Positions 33,110-41,012 of a DNA stretch of 64,000 nt are shown in pieces. Position 1 is the first letter of the stretch. Each line of letters opens with the position of its first letter. Below the pieces are notes generated by a model. It saw only the letters and a list, made by a program, of their open reading frames with translations, did not search any database and was not told the DNA's origin. The translations under genes were made by a program, and so were the position numbers. Origin of the DNA: Amycolatopsis alba DSM 44262 (GTDB taxonomy: Bacteria > Actinomycetota > Actinomycetes > Mycobacteriales > Pseudonocardiaceae); contig NZ_KB913032.1 of the NCBI RefSeq assembly GCF_000384215.1, positions 3,427,665-3,491,664 of the forward strand. Reading direction: 5' to 3'.

Positions 33110-33123
33110 ACCGTCTGGACGGT
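33110..33123. promoter_or_regulatory. TetR operator O1
   Basis: ACCGTCTGGACGGT, inside the longer shared block CTAAACCGTCYGGACGGTAY. Its centre is 40 bp from O2, about four helical turns, so both would face the same side of DNA. O1 lies nearer the exporter start. Confidence 0.82.
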
Positions 33124-33149
33124 ACAGTTACCGCCTCGTTCGAAACTAA

Positions 33150-33163
33150 ACCGTCCGGACGGT
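33150..33163. promoter_or_regulatory. TetR operator O2
   Basis: ACCGTCCGGACGGT is a perfect 14-bp palindrome. TATAGT (33163-33168), a likely -10 of the tetR gene, begins at its last base, so a bound repressor would block its own promoter. Confidence 0.85.
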
Positions 33164-33176
33164 ATAGTCAACTGAT

Positions 33177-33704
33177 ATGGCGAAGACCACCGCAAAGGAA
33201 CGCATCCTCGACTCGTACGAGGAGATCCTCGTCGAGCAGGGCCCCGGCGGGGTCACCCTCGACGCCGTCGCCGCGCACGCCGGGGTCTCGAAGGGCGGCC
33301 TGCTCTACCACTTCGGCTCCAAGGAAGCCCTGGTCGACGGCCTGCTGGAGCGGCTCGCGCGACTGTCGGAGGAGGACATCGAACAGGCACGGCAGGCACC
33401 AGAAGGCGTCGTCTCCTGGTACCTGCGCACCGCCATCACCGACGTGACCCAGCGCAAACCGCTGGTCCGCACGACCATGGCGACGATCCGGATCATGCTC
33501 AACGAACCGCGCGTCTTCGAGGTCGTGCAGGTCTACAACCAGAAGGTCCACGACCTGATCAGCGAGCACGTCGGCGACCAGCTGACCGCGGAACTGGTCA
33601 TCCTGGTCGGCGACGGTCTCTACCTGCGGGCGGCGCTCGGCCGGGACGACGCGAGCCCCCTGCTCGACCGGATCGACGAGATCAAGGCCCGCATCCAGGG
33701 CTGA
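33177..33704 (+). CDS. TetR-family regulator of the divergent exporter
   Basis: A 175-residue repressor. The HTH at residues 8-52 includes ERILDSYEEILVEQGPGGVT, LDAVAAHAGVSKGGLLYHFG and SKEALVDGLLERL. The C-terminal helices form the ligand pocket. The start ATG 33177 lies only 8 bases after the likely -10, so the transcript may be leaderless or nearly so. It presumably binds the twin operators at 33110 and 33150 and controls itself and the MFS exporter. Ligand unknown. Confidence 0.93.
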   Translation: MAKTTAKERILDSYEEILVEQGPGGVTLDAVAAHAGVSKGGLLYHFGSKEALVDGLLERLARLSEEDIEQARQAPEGVVSWYLRTAITDVTQRKPLVRTTMATIRIMLNEPRVFEVVQVYNQKVHDLISEHVGDQLTAELVILVGDGLYLRAALGRDDASPLLDRIDEIKARIQG

Positions 33705-33708
33705 ACAC

Positions 33709-34131
33709 CTACATCTGGATCCCGTAGACGCGCTCGATCGGGATGGTCAGCAGGACCCGCTGGTCGGCGACCATGGCGTCCCGGAACTCGTCCCAGTCCG
33801 AATGCTCGCCGCGAGCCCGCCGGTAGTGGTCCACCAGCGCCTCGACGGTGGCGTCATCGCGCGAAGCGGCCGTCGGCGTGAGCACGGCCGGACCCTCGAC
33901 GACGACGTAGCCGTTGCCGCTCTCGGTCGACACGTGGAGCGTCGCCCGCGGGTCGCGCTGGAGGTTCTTGGTCTTGGCGCGCGGCGCGGTGATCGAGATC
34001 AGGATCGCGCCGGCGTCCGCGTCGTAGAGGTAGTTGACGGTCGACAGCTGCGGCCTGCCGTCACGCTTGATGGTGGCGAGGGTGCCGAAGTTGCGGTCGG
34101 CGAGGATCGCGTAGAGCGCGGAGTCGGTCAT
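33709..34131 (-). CDS. PPOX-class F420-dependent protein
   Basis: A 140-residue split-barrel protein of the pyridoxamine 5'-phosphate oxidase superfamily. MTDSALYAILADRNFGTLAT, IKRDGRPQLSTVNYLYD and KTKNLQRDPRATLHV are the usual blocks; the TIKRDGRPQ start strand is typical of the F420-binding subgroup. ATG 34131 is chosen; the frame stays open to 34242. It is convergent with tetR (4 bases between stops) and divergent from the MarR gene. Distinct from the PPOX protein at 22458. Substrate unknown. Confidence 0.88.
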   Translation of the reverse strand: MTDSALYAILADRNFGTLATIKRDGRPQLSTVNYLYDADAGAILISITAPRAKTKNLQRDPRATLHVSTESGNGYVVVEGPAVLTPTAASRDDATVEALVDHYRRARGEHSDWDEFRDAMVADQRVLLTIPIERVYGIQM

Positions 34132-34322
34132 GACTTCATCAAAGCGCGACCGGTCCGGCTTGTTCCACGACGACCAAAAGGCCTGCTCAGCGCCCCAAGA
34201 CGGGCGAACCGGACAAACATGCACGAATAAATGTGCTTGCATGCGGCAACTAAAGTGTCATCAGACACACCCGGTCACTTTCTCCTTGCGAAGCTCCTCC
34301 AAGAGGAACATCCTTGCTCAAG

Positions 34323-34334
34323 GCAACTAGTTGC
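34323..34334. promoter_or_regulatory. Palindromic MarR operator candidate
   Basis: GCAACTAGTTGC is a perfect 12-bp palindrome, 31 bases before the MarR ATG. The half-site GGCAACTA also occurs at 34245-34252, 77 bases upstream. Both lie in the 234-bp gap between the divergent PPOX and MarR genes. Confidence 0.62.
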
Positions 34335-34365
34335 AGTGACCAAGCAACCGGCGAGAGAGACCATC

Positions 34366-34884
34366 ATGACACCCACGACACCCGGCACCAGGTCGAAAGC
34401 CGACCTCGATCTGGCCGACACCCTCGGGCACGAGCTCGTGCGGCTCGTGCGCCTGGTCAACCGGGCCAAGTCCCAGGTGTCCAAGCAGGGACCGGACGGC
34501 ATCGAGCGGGCCGCGTACGCGATCCTCTTCTGCCTCATCCACGTCGGGCCCCAGCGGACCAGCAAACTCGCCGAGTTCCTGCACTCCGAGATCTCGACGA
34601 TCAGCAGGCAGTCGAGCTCCCTCGTCCAGCACGGGCTGGTCGAGCGCCTGGCCGACCCCGAAGACGGCCGGGCATGCCTGCTCGCACCGACCGCCGAAGG
34701 ACTCCGGGTCTTCGAGGAGAACCGCAAGCAGCGGAACCAGTGGCTCGCCGAGGTACTCGGCGATTGGTCCGACTCCGACCGGGAAACCCTCAACTCGCTG
34801 TTCCGACGGCTGAACAACGACATCGAAAAAACATCTCCACAGTTCGCCGATCCCGCGTCGGCGTCGAAGGCCAAGGGGGCCTGA
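34366..34884 (+). CDS. MarR-family regulator
   Basis: A 172-residue winged-helix regulator starting MTPTTPGTRSKADLDLADTL. The DNA-binding part includes RTSKLAEFLHSEISTISRQS (recognition helix) and the wing RLADPEDGRACLLAPTAEG. ATG 34366 follows GAGAGAGACC; an open frame extends to 34231 without a good site. The MFS gene begins 3 bases after its stop, so the two form an operon. It probably autoregulates through the palindrome at 34323-34334. Confidence 0.92.
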   Translation: MTPTTPGTRSKADLDLADTLGHELVRLVRLVNRAKSQVSKQGPDGIERAAYAILFCLIHVGPQRTSKLAEFLHSEISTISRQSSSLVQHGLVERLADPEDGRACLLAPTAEGLRVFEENRKQRNQWLAEVLGDWSDSDRETLNSLFRRLNNDIEKTSPQFADPASASKAKGA

Positions 34885-34887
34885 ACA

Positions 34888-37170
34888 ATGAGTTCCGCAG
34901 TAGAAAGTCCGCCAGCAGTTCACGAAGAGGGGCCCCGGCTCAGTCACCGTCAGATCGTCACGATCCTGATCGGCCTGATGTCGGGTATGTTCCTGGCGGC
35001 GCTCGACCAGACGATCGTGGGTACCTCGATCGTCCGCATCGCGAATGACCTCAACGGGTTCGACCTGCAGGCCTGGATCACCACGGCCTACCTGATCACC
35101 TCGACGATCGTCACCCCGATCTACGGCAAGCTGTCCGACATCTACGGGCGCAAGCCGTTCTACATCGCGGCGATTTCGATCTTCCTCGTCGGTTCGATCG
35201 CTTCGGCGTTCGCGACGTCGATGTACGAACTGGCCGCGTTCCGCGCGATCCAGGGTCTCGGCGCCGGTGGTCTGATGTCGCTGGCGATGACGATCATGGG
35301 CGACATCGTGCCGCCGCGGGAACGCGCCCGCTACCAGGGCTACTTCCTCGCCGTGTTCGGTATCTCCACCGTGCTCGGCCCGGTGCTCGGCGGGTTCTTC
35401 GCCGACTTCGACAAGCTCGGCAGCGTCTTCGGCTACGACATCGCCGGCTGGCGCTGGGTCTTCCTGATCAACGTGCCGATCGCGATCGTCGCGCTGTTCG
35501 TCGTCGCCCGCGTGCTCAACGTGCCGCACCAGCGGCACGACCACAAGATCGACTGGTGGGGCGGGCTCGCGCTCGTCGTCGCCGTGGTGCCGTTCCTGAT
35601 CGTCGCCGAGCAGGGCAACAAGTGGGGCTGGGGCTCGCAGAACGCGATCATCTGCTACGTCATCGGCGCCGTCGGTGTGGTGGCCTTCATCTTCATCGAG
35701 AAGCTGATGAAGGACGCGGCACTGATCCCGCTGCGGCTGTTCAAGAACTCGACCTTCACGGTCGCGATCATCGGCGGCATCATCGTCGGTGTCGCGATGT
35801 TCGGCGCGATCATGATGATCCCGCAGTACATGCAGGTCGTTCAGGAGTTCTCGCCGACCGAGTCGGGTCTGCTGATGATCCCGCTGATGGCGGGCATCAT
35901 GAGCGGTTCGATCATCTCGGGCCAGATCACCAGCAAGACCGGTCGCTACAAGGTGTTCCCGGTGGTCGGCACGCTGCTGATCGCGGCGGGCGCGTTCTTC
36001 TTCGCGCAGGTCGAGTACAACAGCGCGCTGTGGCACCCGCTGGTCGCGGCCGCGATCATCGGCCTCGGCCTCGGTGCCTGCATGCAGACGCTGATCATCG
36101 CGGTGCAGAACGCGGGCCCGCGCAGCGACATGGGCGTCTCGACCGCGTCGGCGACGTTCTTCCGCCAGATCGGTGGTACCGCGGGTGTCGCGGTGTTCCT
36201 GACGATCCTGTTCAACGTCCTGCCGGGCAACATCACCAAGGCGTTCGGCGGCAACGCGCCGACCGGGCCGGGTGCGGCCGCGCTGGGCGACATCCAGACG
36301 AACACGAGCGGTATCGCGAGCCTGCCCGAGGCCATCAAGACCCCGATCCTGATCGGCTTCACCGAGTCGATCACCACGGTGTTCTACGTGGCGGGCGGGG
36401 TCGCGCTGCTGGCGACGCTGGTCCTGATGTTCATGAAGGAGATCCCGCTGCTCGGCGGTTCGGCTCCTTCGGCGGCTTCGGCTCTCGAAGGTGGCGAAGC
36501 ACTTCTCGAAGAGGAGGCGGCCGCGCCTGTCGAGACGGCTTCCGAGAAGACGGTCGTGACCGCGCCCGTCGCTCCCGTCGAACCCGGCAAGCACGCTCTC
36601 ACCAACGGGAACGGCAACGGCGTCCATCGGGCGGGGTCCGCGCAGATCAGCGGGCACGTCCGCCGGGACGACGCGACCAACGTCTCCGGTGCGGCGCTGA
36701 CCCTGATCGACCACAACGGCAACCAGGTGGCCAGGACGCACACGAACGAGAACGGCGTGTACTCCTTCGCCGGCATCGTGGGCGGGCGGTACACGATCGT
36801 CGCCAGCGGTCGCTGGTTCCGGCCGGTCGCGGCGACGCTGACCGCGAGCGGCGCCGGGGTGCTGCGCCACGACGTCGAACTGGTCAGCACGATCCTGCTG
36901 AGCGGGGTCGCCCGCACCGACGGCGAGCGGGTGGTGCCGGACGCGCGGATCACCGTGCTCGACTCCTCGGGCGGTGTCGCCGCCGTGGCGAGGACCGACG
37001 CGGAGGGCAACTACACGGTCAGTGACCTGCCCGCCGGGACCTACACGGTGATCGCCAGCGGTTACCCGCCCGCCACCAGCCGGGTGGAGCTGCTGGGCGG
37101 TGACCAGGCCGAACACGACGTCCGGCTGAGCTACGACCAGGCGCTCGACGAGCTCGTCGACCACTCCTGA
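34888..37170 (+). CDS. DHA2-type MFS exporter fused to two carboxypeptidase-regulatory-like domains
   Basis: A 760-residue protein. Residues 1 to about 525 are a 14-helix exporter (SGMFLAALDQTIVGTSIVRI; motif A GKLSDIYGRKP; motif C FGISTVLGPVLGGFF). A low-complexity linker follows (about 530-585). Then come two beta-sandwich repeats of the CarboxypepD_reg type: 587-666 (ISGHVRRDDATNVSGAAL, NENGVYSFAGIVGGRYTIVA) and 667-750 (LSGVARTDGERVVPDARI, AEGNYTVSDLPAGTYTVIA). With 14 helices the C-terminus should be cytoplasmic, an unusual place for this domain. Cotranscribed with the MarR gene and followed by the family-D hairpin. Confidence 0.92.
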   Translation: MSSAVESPPAVHEEGPRLSHRQIVTILIGLMSGMFLAALDQTIVGTSIVRIANDLNGFDLQAWITTAYLITSTIVTPIYGKLSDIYGRKPFYIAAISIFLVGSIASAFATSMYELAAFRAIQGLGAGGLMSLAMTIMGDIVPPRERARYQGYFLAVFGISTVLGPVLGGFFADFDKLGSVFGYDIAGWRWVFLINVPIAIVALFVVARVLNVPHQRHDHKIDWWGGLALVVAVVPFLIVAEQGNKWGWGSQNAIICYVIGAVGVVAFIFIEKLMKDAALIPLRLFKNSTFTVAIIGGIIVGVAMFGAIMMIPQYMQVVQEFSPTESGLLMIPLMAGIMSGSIISGQITSKTGRYKVFPVVGTLLIAAGAFFFAQVEYNSALWHPLVAAAIIGLGLGACMQTLIIAVQNAGPRSDMGVSTASATFFRQIGGTAGVAVFLTILFNVLPGNITKAFGGNAPTGPGAAALGDIQTNTSGIASLPEAIKTPILIGFTESITTVFYVAGGVALLATLVLMFMKEIPLLGGSAPSAASALEGGEALLEEEAAAPVETASEKTVVTAPVAPVEPGKHALTNGNGNGVHRAGSAQISGHVRRDDATNVSGAALTLIDHNGNQVARTHTNENGVYSFAGIVGGRYTIVASGRWFRPVAATLTASGAGVLRHDVELVSTILLSGVARTDGERVVPDARITVLDSSGGVAAVARTDAEGNYTVSDLPAGTYTVIASGYPPATSRVELLGGDQAEHDVRLSYDQALDELVDHS

Positions 37171-37177
37171 GGCTGAA

Positions 37178-37224
37178 ATGAAGGGGCCTTTCATCGCGGA
37201 CTTCGCGATGAAAGGCCCCTTCAT
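37178..37224. terminator. Family-D hairpin after the MFS fusion gene
   Basis: Perfect 21-bp arms (37178-37198 and 37204-37224), core ATGAAGGGGCCTTTCAT, flank the loop GACTT. It begins 7 bases past the stop codon and is the probable operon terminator. No T-run. Confidence 0.75.
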
Positions 37225-37317
37225 CGCGTTTGCGGAAAGCATGACCGGAACGCCGAGGACACCCCGATTACACCGTTCGGTGAAGTGGGGTTCGCCGAGG
37301 ACACGTAGGCTCGCGTC

Positions 37318-37989
37318 GTGAGTGAGGTGTACACCGAGGCCGCGAGCATCGGCGTGGGCTGGCTCGACACCGCCGGGCCCGTGCTCGTCTGGGTGATCGT
37401 GCTCAGCTTCATCTTCGTGGAGTGCGCGCTGATCATCGGGCTGTTCCTGCCCGGCGACTCCCTGCTGTTCGCGGCCGGGGTCGTCCTCGCACAGCACGGC
37501 TCCGACCTGAACGCGTGGCTGCTGTCGGCCGCCGCGCTGCTCGTCGCGATCCTCGGCAACCAGGTGGGCTACTACATCGGCCGGGGCACGGGCACCAAAC
37601 TGATCGCGCGACGCGGCGGCAAGGTGCTCAACCGGCACAATCTCGAACGGGCAAGGGCTTTCCTGGACCGGCGGGGTTTCTTCGCCATCGTCGCCGCGCG
37701 CTGGATCCCGTGGATCCGCACGCTGGCGCCGCTGATCGCGGGGACCGCACGCATGGATCCGCGCCGGTTCGCGCTCGCGACCGCGCTCGGCGGTCTGCTC
37801 TGGGTGCCGACGCTGGTGCTGCTCGGCTACTACGGCGCCGGTCTGCTCGACCAGCTGCCGTGGGTCAAGACGGCGGCTTTGTGGATCAGTATCGCGTTCT
37901 TCGTGGTGGGCACGGCCTACGGCGTGCACCGCTACCGCCAGGAGATGCGGCGCCCCGCCGACGACGTCGAAGAGAACGCGGCGACCTAG
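37318..37989 (+). CDS. DedA family membrane protein (second copy)
   Basis: A 223-residue DedA protein. Marks: FVECALIIGLFLPGDSLLFA (Glu and GDS of the re-entrant loop) and VAARWIPWIRTLAPLIAG. It differs from the copy at 29145 in lacking the acidic/Ala-rich tail and in its helix sequences, so it is a diverged paralogue. The start is GTG 37318. It probably acts in lipid-carrier or membrane homeostasis. It may have its own promoter, as a hairpin separates it from the MFS gene. Confidence 0.92.
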   Translation: MSEVYTEAASIGVGWLDTAGPVLVWVIVLSFIFVECALIIGLFLPGDSLLFAAGVVLAQHGSDLNAWLLSAAALLVAILGNQVGYYIGRGTGTKLIARRGGKVLNRHNLERARAFLDRRGFFAIVAARWIPWIRTLAPLIAGTARMDPRRFALATALGGLLWVPTLVLLGYYGAGLLDQLPWVKTAALWISIAFFVVGTAYGVHRYRQEMRRPADDVEENAAT

Positions 37990-37995
37990 ACCTTC

Positions 37996-38140
37996 GTGTC
38001 GTCTGTTCACACACGCGTGTCGTCCGTCTGATCACGCGTGTCGTCCATCGGCGACCATCACCGGCCGGCAGCCCCCGGCACCACCAGCGATTCGCCGGCC
38101 ACCTCTCGTGCTCAGACGGACGACACGCGTGATCGGGTGG
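37996..38140. repeat. 21-nt periodic array between DedA and the VOC gene
   Basis: GTGTCGTC occurs at 37996, 38017 and 38038, exactly 21 apart (unit like CACGCGTGTCGTCCGTCTGA). An inverted unit (ACGGACGACACGCGTGATC) lies near 38117-38135. The gap between the convergent genes is 161 bp and holds no gene. Same family as the arrays at 15073 and 29891. Confidence 0.68.
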
Positions 38141-38150
38141 CGAACACGAC

Positions 38151-38564
38151 CTAAGCCTCGGGATCGGCCCAGATCTCCAGCTGGATCCCGTCCGGGTCAC
38201 GGAAAACGATGACGGACGAGCCTTCCAGGGTCCGCGATCCCTTCGACGGCGAGTAGACGACGCCGTACTCCGAGAGCCGCGCTTCCCACTCCGCCAGTTC
38301 CGACCGCGAAGAGACCTTGAACGCCACGTGGTCCAGACCGGTCCGCCGTTCGTCGAACCGCGGCCGCTCGGTGTCCTGGTGCTCGACGAGAACCACCGCG
38401 AAACCTTCGCTCGGCGACCTCAGCACGACCTTCCGCAGCCCCGTCTCCGGGTCTTCGCGACGCGTGAACTCCTCGAGTTCGAGCACGCGGGCATACCAGG
38501 GCACGCTCCGGTCCACATCGGTCACGGTGAGTGCCAGGTGGTGCACAGACATGAGCTTGGACAT
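38151..38564 (-). CDS. VOC/glyoxalase-fold protein
   Basis: A 137-residue vicinal-oxygen-chelate protein of two beta-alpha-beta3 modules: HHLALTVTDVDRSVPWYARV and GLDHVAFKVSSRSELAEWEA, ending VIVFRDPDGIQLEIWADPE. His in HHLALT, His in DHVAF and Glu in LEIW fit a metal site, so an enzyme (dioxygenase or isomerase) is likelier than a bleomycin-type binding protein. ATG 38564 is used; ATG 38552 is also possible. Substrate unknown. Confidence 0.88.
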   Translation of the reverse strand: MSKLMSVHHLALTVTDVDRSVPWYARVLELEEFTRREDPETGLRKVVLRSPSEGFAVVLVEHQDTERPRFDERRTGLDHVAFKVSSRSELAEWEARLSEYGVVYSPSKGSRTLEGSSVIVFRDPDGIQLEIWADPEA

Positions 38565-38749
38565 CGGGGATGACCGTCCTGATCAAGAAGCTTGGGGGCG
38601 CCACCAGCGTGACACAGGCGCCTGGGGCCCCGAGGCGATCCGCCGACTTCCCACATGAATCGTGATATCCGCCGGGAAAGAGTGTTAAAAAGTGGCTGAA
38701 CCGCACGCGGACCCGATATCGCCTCGTGACCGCCTCGTGGCCACGGGTG

Positions 38750-39496
38750 TCAACGCCCGCCGCCGACGGTCAGCACCGTCCCGGTGGTGTACGAGGCGGC
38801 CGGGGAAAGAAGCCACAGCACGGCTTCCGCCACTTCGTCCGGTTCGCCCGCCCGTCCCATCGGGATGGTCGGGGCGATCCGGTCCATGCGATCGGGCATT
38901 CCGGCCGCCGCGTGCAGTCCGGTGTGGATCATCCCCGGCGCGACGGCGTTGACCCGGACGGATTCTCTCGCGACTTCCTGCGCCACGCCGTAGGTCATCG
39001 TTTCGACGGCTGCCTTGGTGCCCGCGTAATGGACCCATTCACCGGGTGAACCGGTCCGCGCGGCGGTGGAGGACAGGGTCACGATCGCGCCGCCCTCGCC
39101 GCCGTACCGGGTGGACATCCGGCGGATGCCCTCGCGGACGCACAGGAAGACACCCGTGATGTTGACGTCCACCACGCGGCGGACGACGTCGACCTCGTAT
39201 TCGTCGAAGCGGCCGGGGGTGTTGCCGGTGATGGCCGCGTTCGCGACCACCCCGGCGAGCGGGCCGAGCGCGACGGCGGCGTCGAACAGGGCCACCACGT
39301 CGTCTTCGGACGCCACGTCCCCGCGCCGGGTGATCGCCTGGACGCCGTGCTCGCGGGCACGCGAAGCGACGTCTTCGGCGGCCTCGGCATCGCCCGCGTA
39401 GTTGACGACGACGTCGTAACCGCGGGCGGCGGCCAGTTCGCAGACCGCCGCGCCGATGCCCTTGCTGCCGCCCGTGACGATGAGAACCCCGGTCAT
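38750..39496 (-). CDS. SDR oxidoreductase, last gene of the sugar operon
   Basis: A 248-residue short-chain dehydrogenase: TGGSKGIGAAVCELAA (cofactor), LSSTAARTGS (Ser) and YAGTKAAVE (Tyr-Lys), ending YTTGTVLTVGGGR. It overlaps the P-loop kinase gene by 4 bases (start ATG 39494-39496, kinase stop 39493-39495), which places it at the end of a six-gene minus-strand operon with the ABC sugar transporter. It could oxidise or reduce the imported sugar or polyol; the substrate is inferred only from this context. Confidence 0.9.
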   Translation of the reverse strand: MTGVLIVTGGSKGIGAAVCELAAARGYDVVVNYAGDAEAAEDVASRAREHGVQAITRRGDVASEDDVVALFDAAVALGPLAGVVANAAITGNTPGRFDEYEVDVVRRVVDVNITGVFLCVREGIRRMSTRYGGEGGAIVTLSSTAARTGSPGEWVHYAGTKAAVETMTYGVAQEVARESVRVNAVAPGMIHTGLHAAAGMPDRMDRIAPTIPMGRAGEPDEVAEAVLWLLSPAASYTTGTVLTVGGGR

Positions 39497-40140
39497 ATCG
39501 CGAAGTTGACCAGCGGGAGGTTCTCGAGCACGAGGTCGGCCCGGCCGCTGGTGGACGCGATCAGATCGGCGTTGCGCTGGTCCGAACCGAGGGCGCGGCG
39601 ACGCGCTTCGACCAGCGAACGGCCGTAGCGGCGGTGCCGCGAGACGAGCCGCTCGATGCGTTCGGGTTCGTCCGGCGCGAGGAACCACGACTCGGCGAGG
39701 ATCGGCTTCACGCCGCTCCACGGGTCGTCCTGCATGAGCAGGTAGTTCCCCTCGGTGATGACCAGCGGGACGTCCGGCGTGACCGCGACGGCACCGGCGA
39801 TCGGCTCTTCGATCTCACGGCGGAACTCGGGCGCGTAGACCGTCTCGCGGCCTTCGGCGAGGCGCCGCAGCAGGTGCACGTACCCGGCCGCGTCGAAGGT
39901 GTCCGGCGCGCCTTTGCGCTCCGCCCGGCCGAGGCGCTGCAACTCCACCTGCGCCAGGTGGAAGCCGTCCATCCCGACCACGGCCGCCCTGGTGCCCAGC
40001 GCCTTCGCCAGGCCCCAGGCCAGCGTCGTCTTGCCGGACGCGGGGGCGCCGACGATCCCGAGCACGCTGCGCTGTCCCGGCTTCGCCAGGGCCTGTGCCC
40101 TGCTCAACAGATCCTCGAACACCGGAGGCATGGCGGTCAT
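39493..40140 (-). CDS. P-loop kinase of the uridine-kinase/FrcK-like group
   Basis: A 215-residue kinase. Walker A GAPASGKTTLAWGLA lies near residue 30, then VVGMDGFHLAQVELQRLGR, YAPEFRREIEEPIAGAV and VITEGNYLLMQDDPW. This pattern is shared with pantothenate/uridine-kinase-like proteins, including FrcK of rhizobial fructose operons (from memory). It overlaps the PfkB kinase gene by 4 bases. In this operon it may phosphorylate a sugar or a nucleoside. Two different kinases in one uptake operon are noteworthy. Confidence 0.88.
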   Translation of the reverse strand: MTAMPPVFEDLLSRAQALAKPGQRSVLGIVGAPASGKTTLAWGLAKALGTRAAVVGMDGFHLAQVELQRLGRAERKGAPDTFDAAGYVHLLRRLAEGRETVYAPEFRREIEEPIAGAVAVTPDVPLVITEGNYLLMQDDPWSGVKPILAESWFLAPDEPERIERLVSRHRRYGRSLVEARRRALGSDQRNADLIASTSGRADLVLENLPLVNFAI

Positions 40141-41012
40141 GACTGTCCTTCTCCCATCTTCGCGACCGCGGCCGTCCACGACCTCGGTCCTTCATGCCGC
40201 ACCCGTTCGGCGGCCACCTCGTTGGCGAACGCGATCCAGCCGGGGACGTCCCCTTCGCCCCTGGCGACCGCGTACGCGAAGGCTCCGTGCCAGACGTCGC
40301 CCGCGCCCAGCGTGTCACGCGCCTGGGTGACGGGCACGGGGACGGCACCGGATCCGTCCGCGGTCGACCACCGCACCGGTTCGGGGCCCGCGGTCGTGAT
40401 GACCACGGGCACGCCGTGCTCGCGCGGATCGTCCCCGCGGTACAGCGACGAGCAAGCGGCGATGTCGACCAGCGGCAGGAGTTCGGGGAAGACCGGCTTC
40501 CAGCTGCCGGCGTCGAGCACCACCGGTATCCCGCGCTCCCGCGCCCAGCGCGCCGTGTACATGGCGACCTCCGGATGGTGCCCGTCGAGGAGCACACACC
40601 CCGGCAATTCGTCACCTGGTTGCGGTAGTCGCGCGGGCAAGGACCGCAAGGAGGTGACGAAATGCGAGGAGGCGTGGGCGTTGCGCGAGACGACGGTGCG
40701 TTCACCGTCGGAGTCACGGACGGTGATGGCGCTGATCGCGGGCGGATCGGGCCGGTCGGGATCGAGGTCGACCAGGTCGACGCCGTGCGCTTCGAGGTCG
40801 GCGCGGGCCAGCGCCGCCAGCGGATGCGCGCCTGCGACCGTCAGCAACGTCGCCCCGGCGCCGAGCGCGGCCACGGTCACCGCCGCGTTCGTCGCCGGCC
40901 CCCCGGCGGCGACGTCCATCGACAGCGAACGCACCTTCTCGCCCGGCGCCGGTATCTCGGCGACGCGCTGAACCTGGTCGACGGTGCACAGGCCCGCCAG
41001 CAGTACTTTCAC
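40137..41012 (-). CDS. PfkB-family sugar kinase
   Basis: A 291-residue ribokinase-like kinase. The N-terminal motif is VAAGGPATNAAVTVAALGAG. The C-terminal anion-hole/catalytic motif is DTLGAGDVWHGAFAYAVARG, with the catalytic Asp in GAGD. Relatives phosphorylate ribose, fructose, adenosine or related compounds. GTG 41012 overlaps the stop of the ABC ATPase. It would phosphorylate the sugar brought in by the adjacent transporter. Confidence 0.92.
   Translation of the reverse strand: MKVLLAGLCTVDQVQRVAEIPAPGEKVRSLSMDVAAGGPATNAAVTVAALGAGATLLTVAGAHPLAALARADLEAHGVDLVDLDPDRPDPPAISAITVRDSDGERTVVSRNAHASSHFVTSLRSLPARLPQPGDELPGCVLLDGHHPEVAMYTARWARERGIPVVLDAGSWKPVFPELLPLVDIAACSSLYRGDDPREHGVPVVITTAGPEPVRWSTADGSGAVPVPVTQARDTLGAGDVWHGAFAYAVARGEGDVPGWIAFANEVAAERVRHEGPRSWTAAVAKMGEGQS

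Noticed and set aside
34327..38010. A 1227-residue minus-strand open frame opposite the MFS fusion and DedA genes
   Set aside because: Low-complexity Arg/Asp/Glu-rich translation, typical of an antisense shadow in high-GC DNA; the plus-strand genes have clear families.
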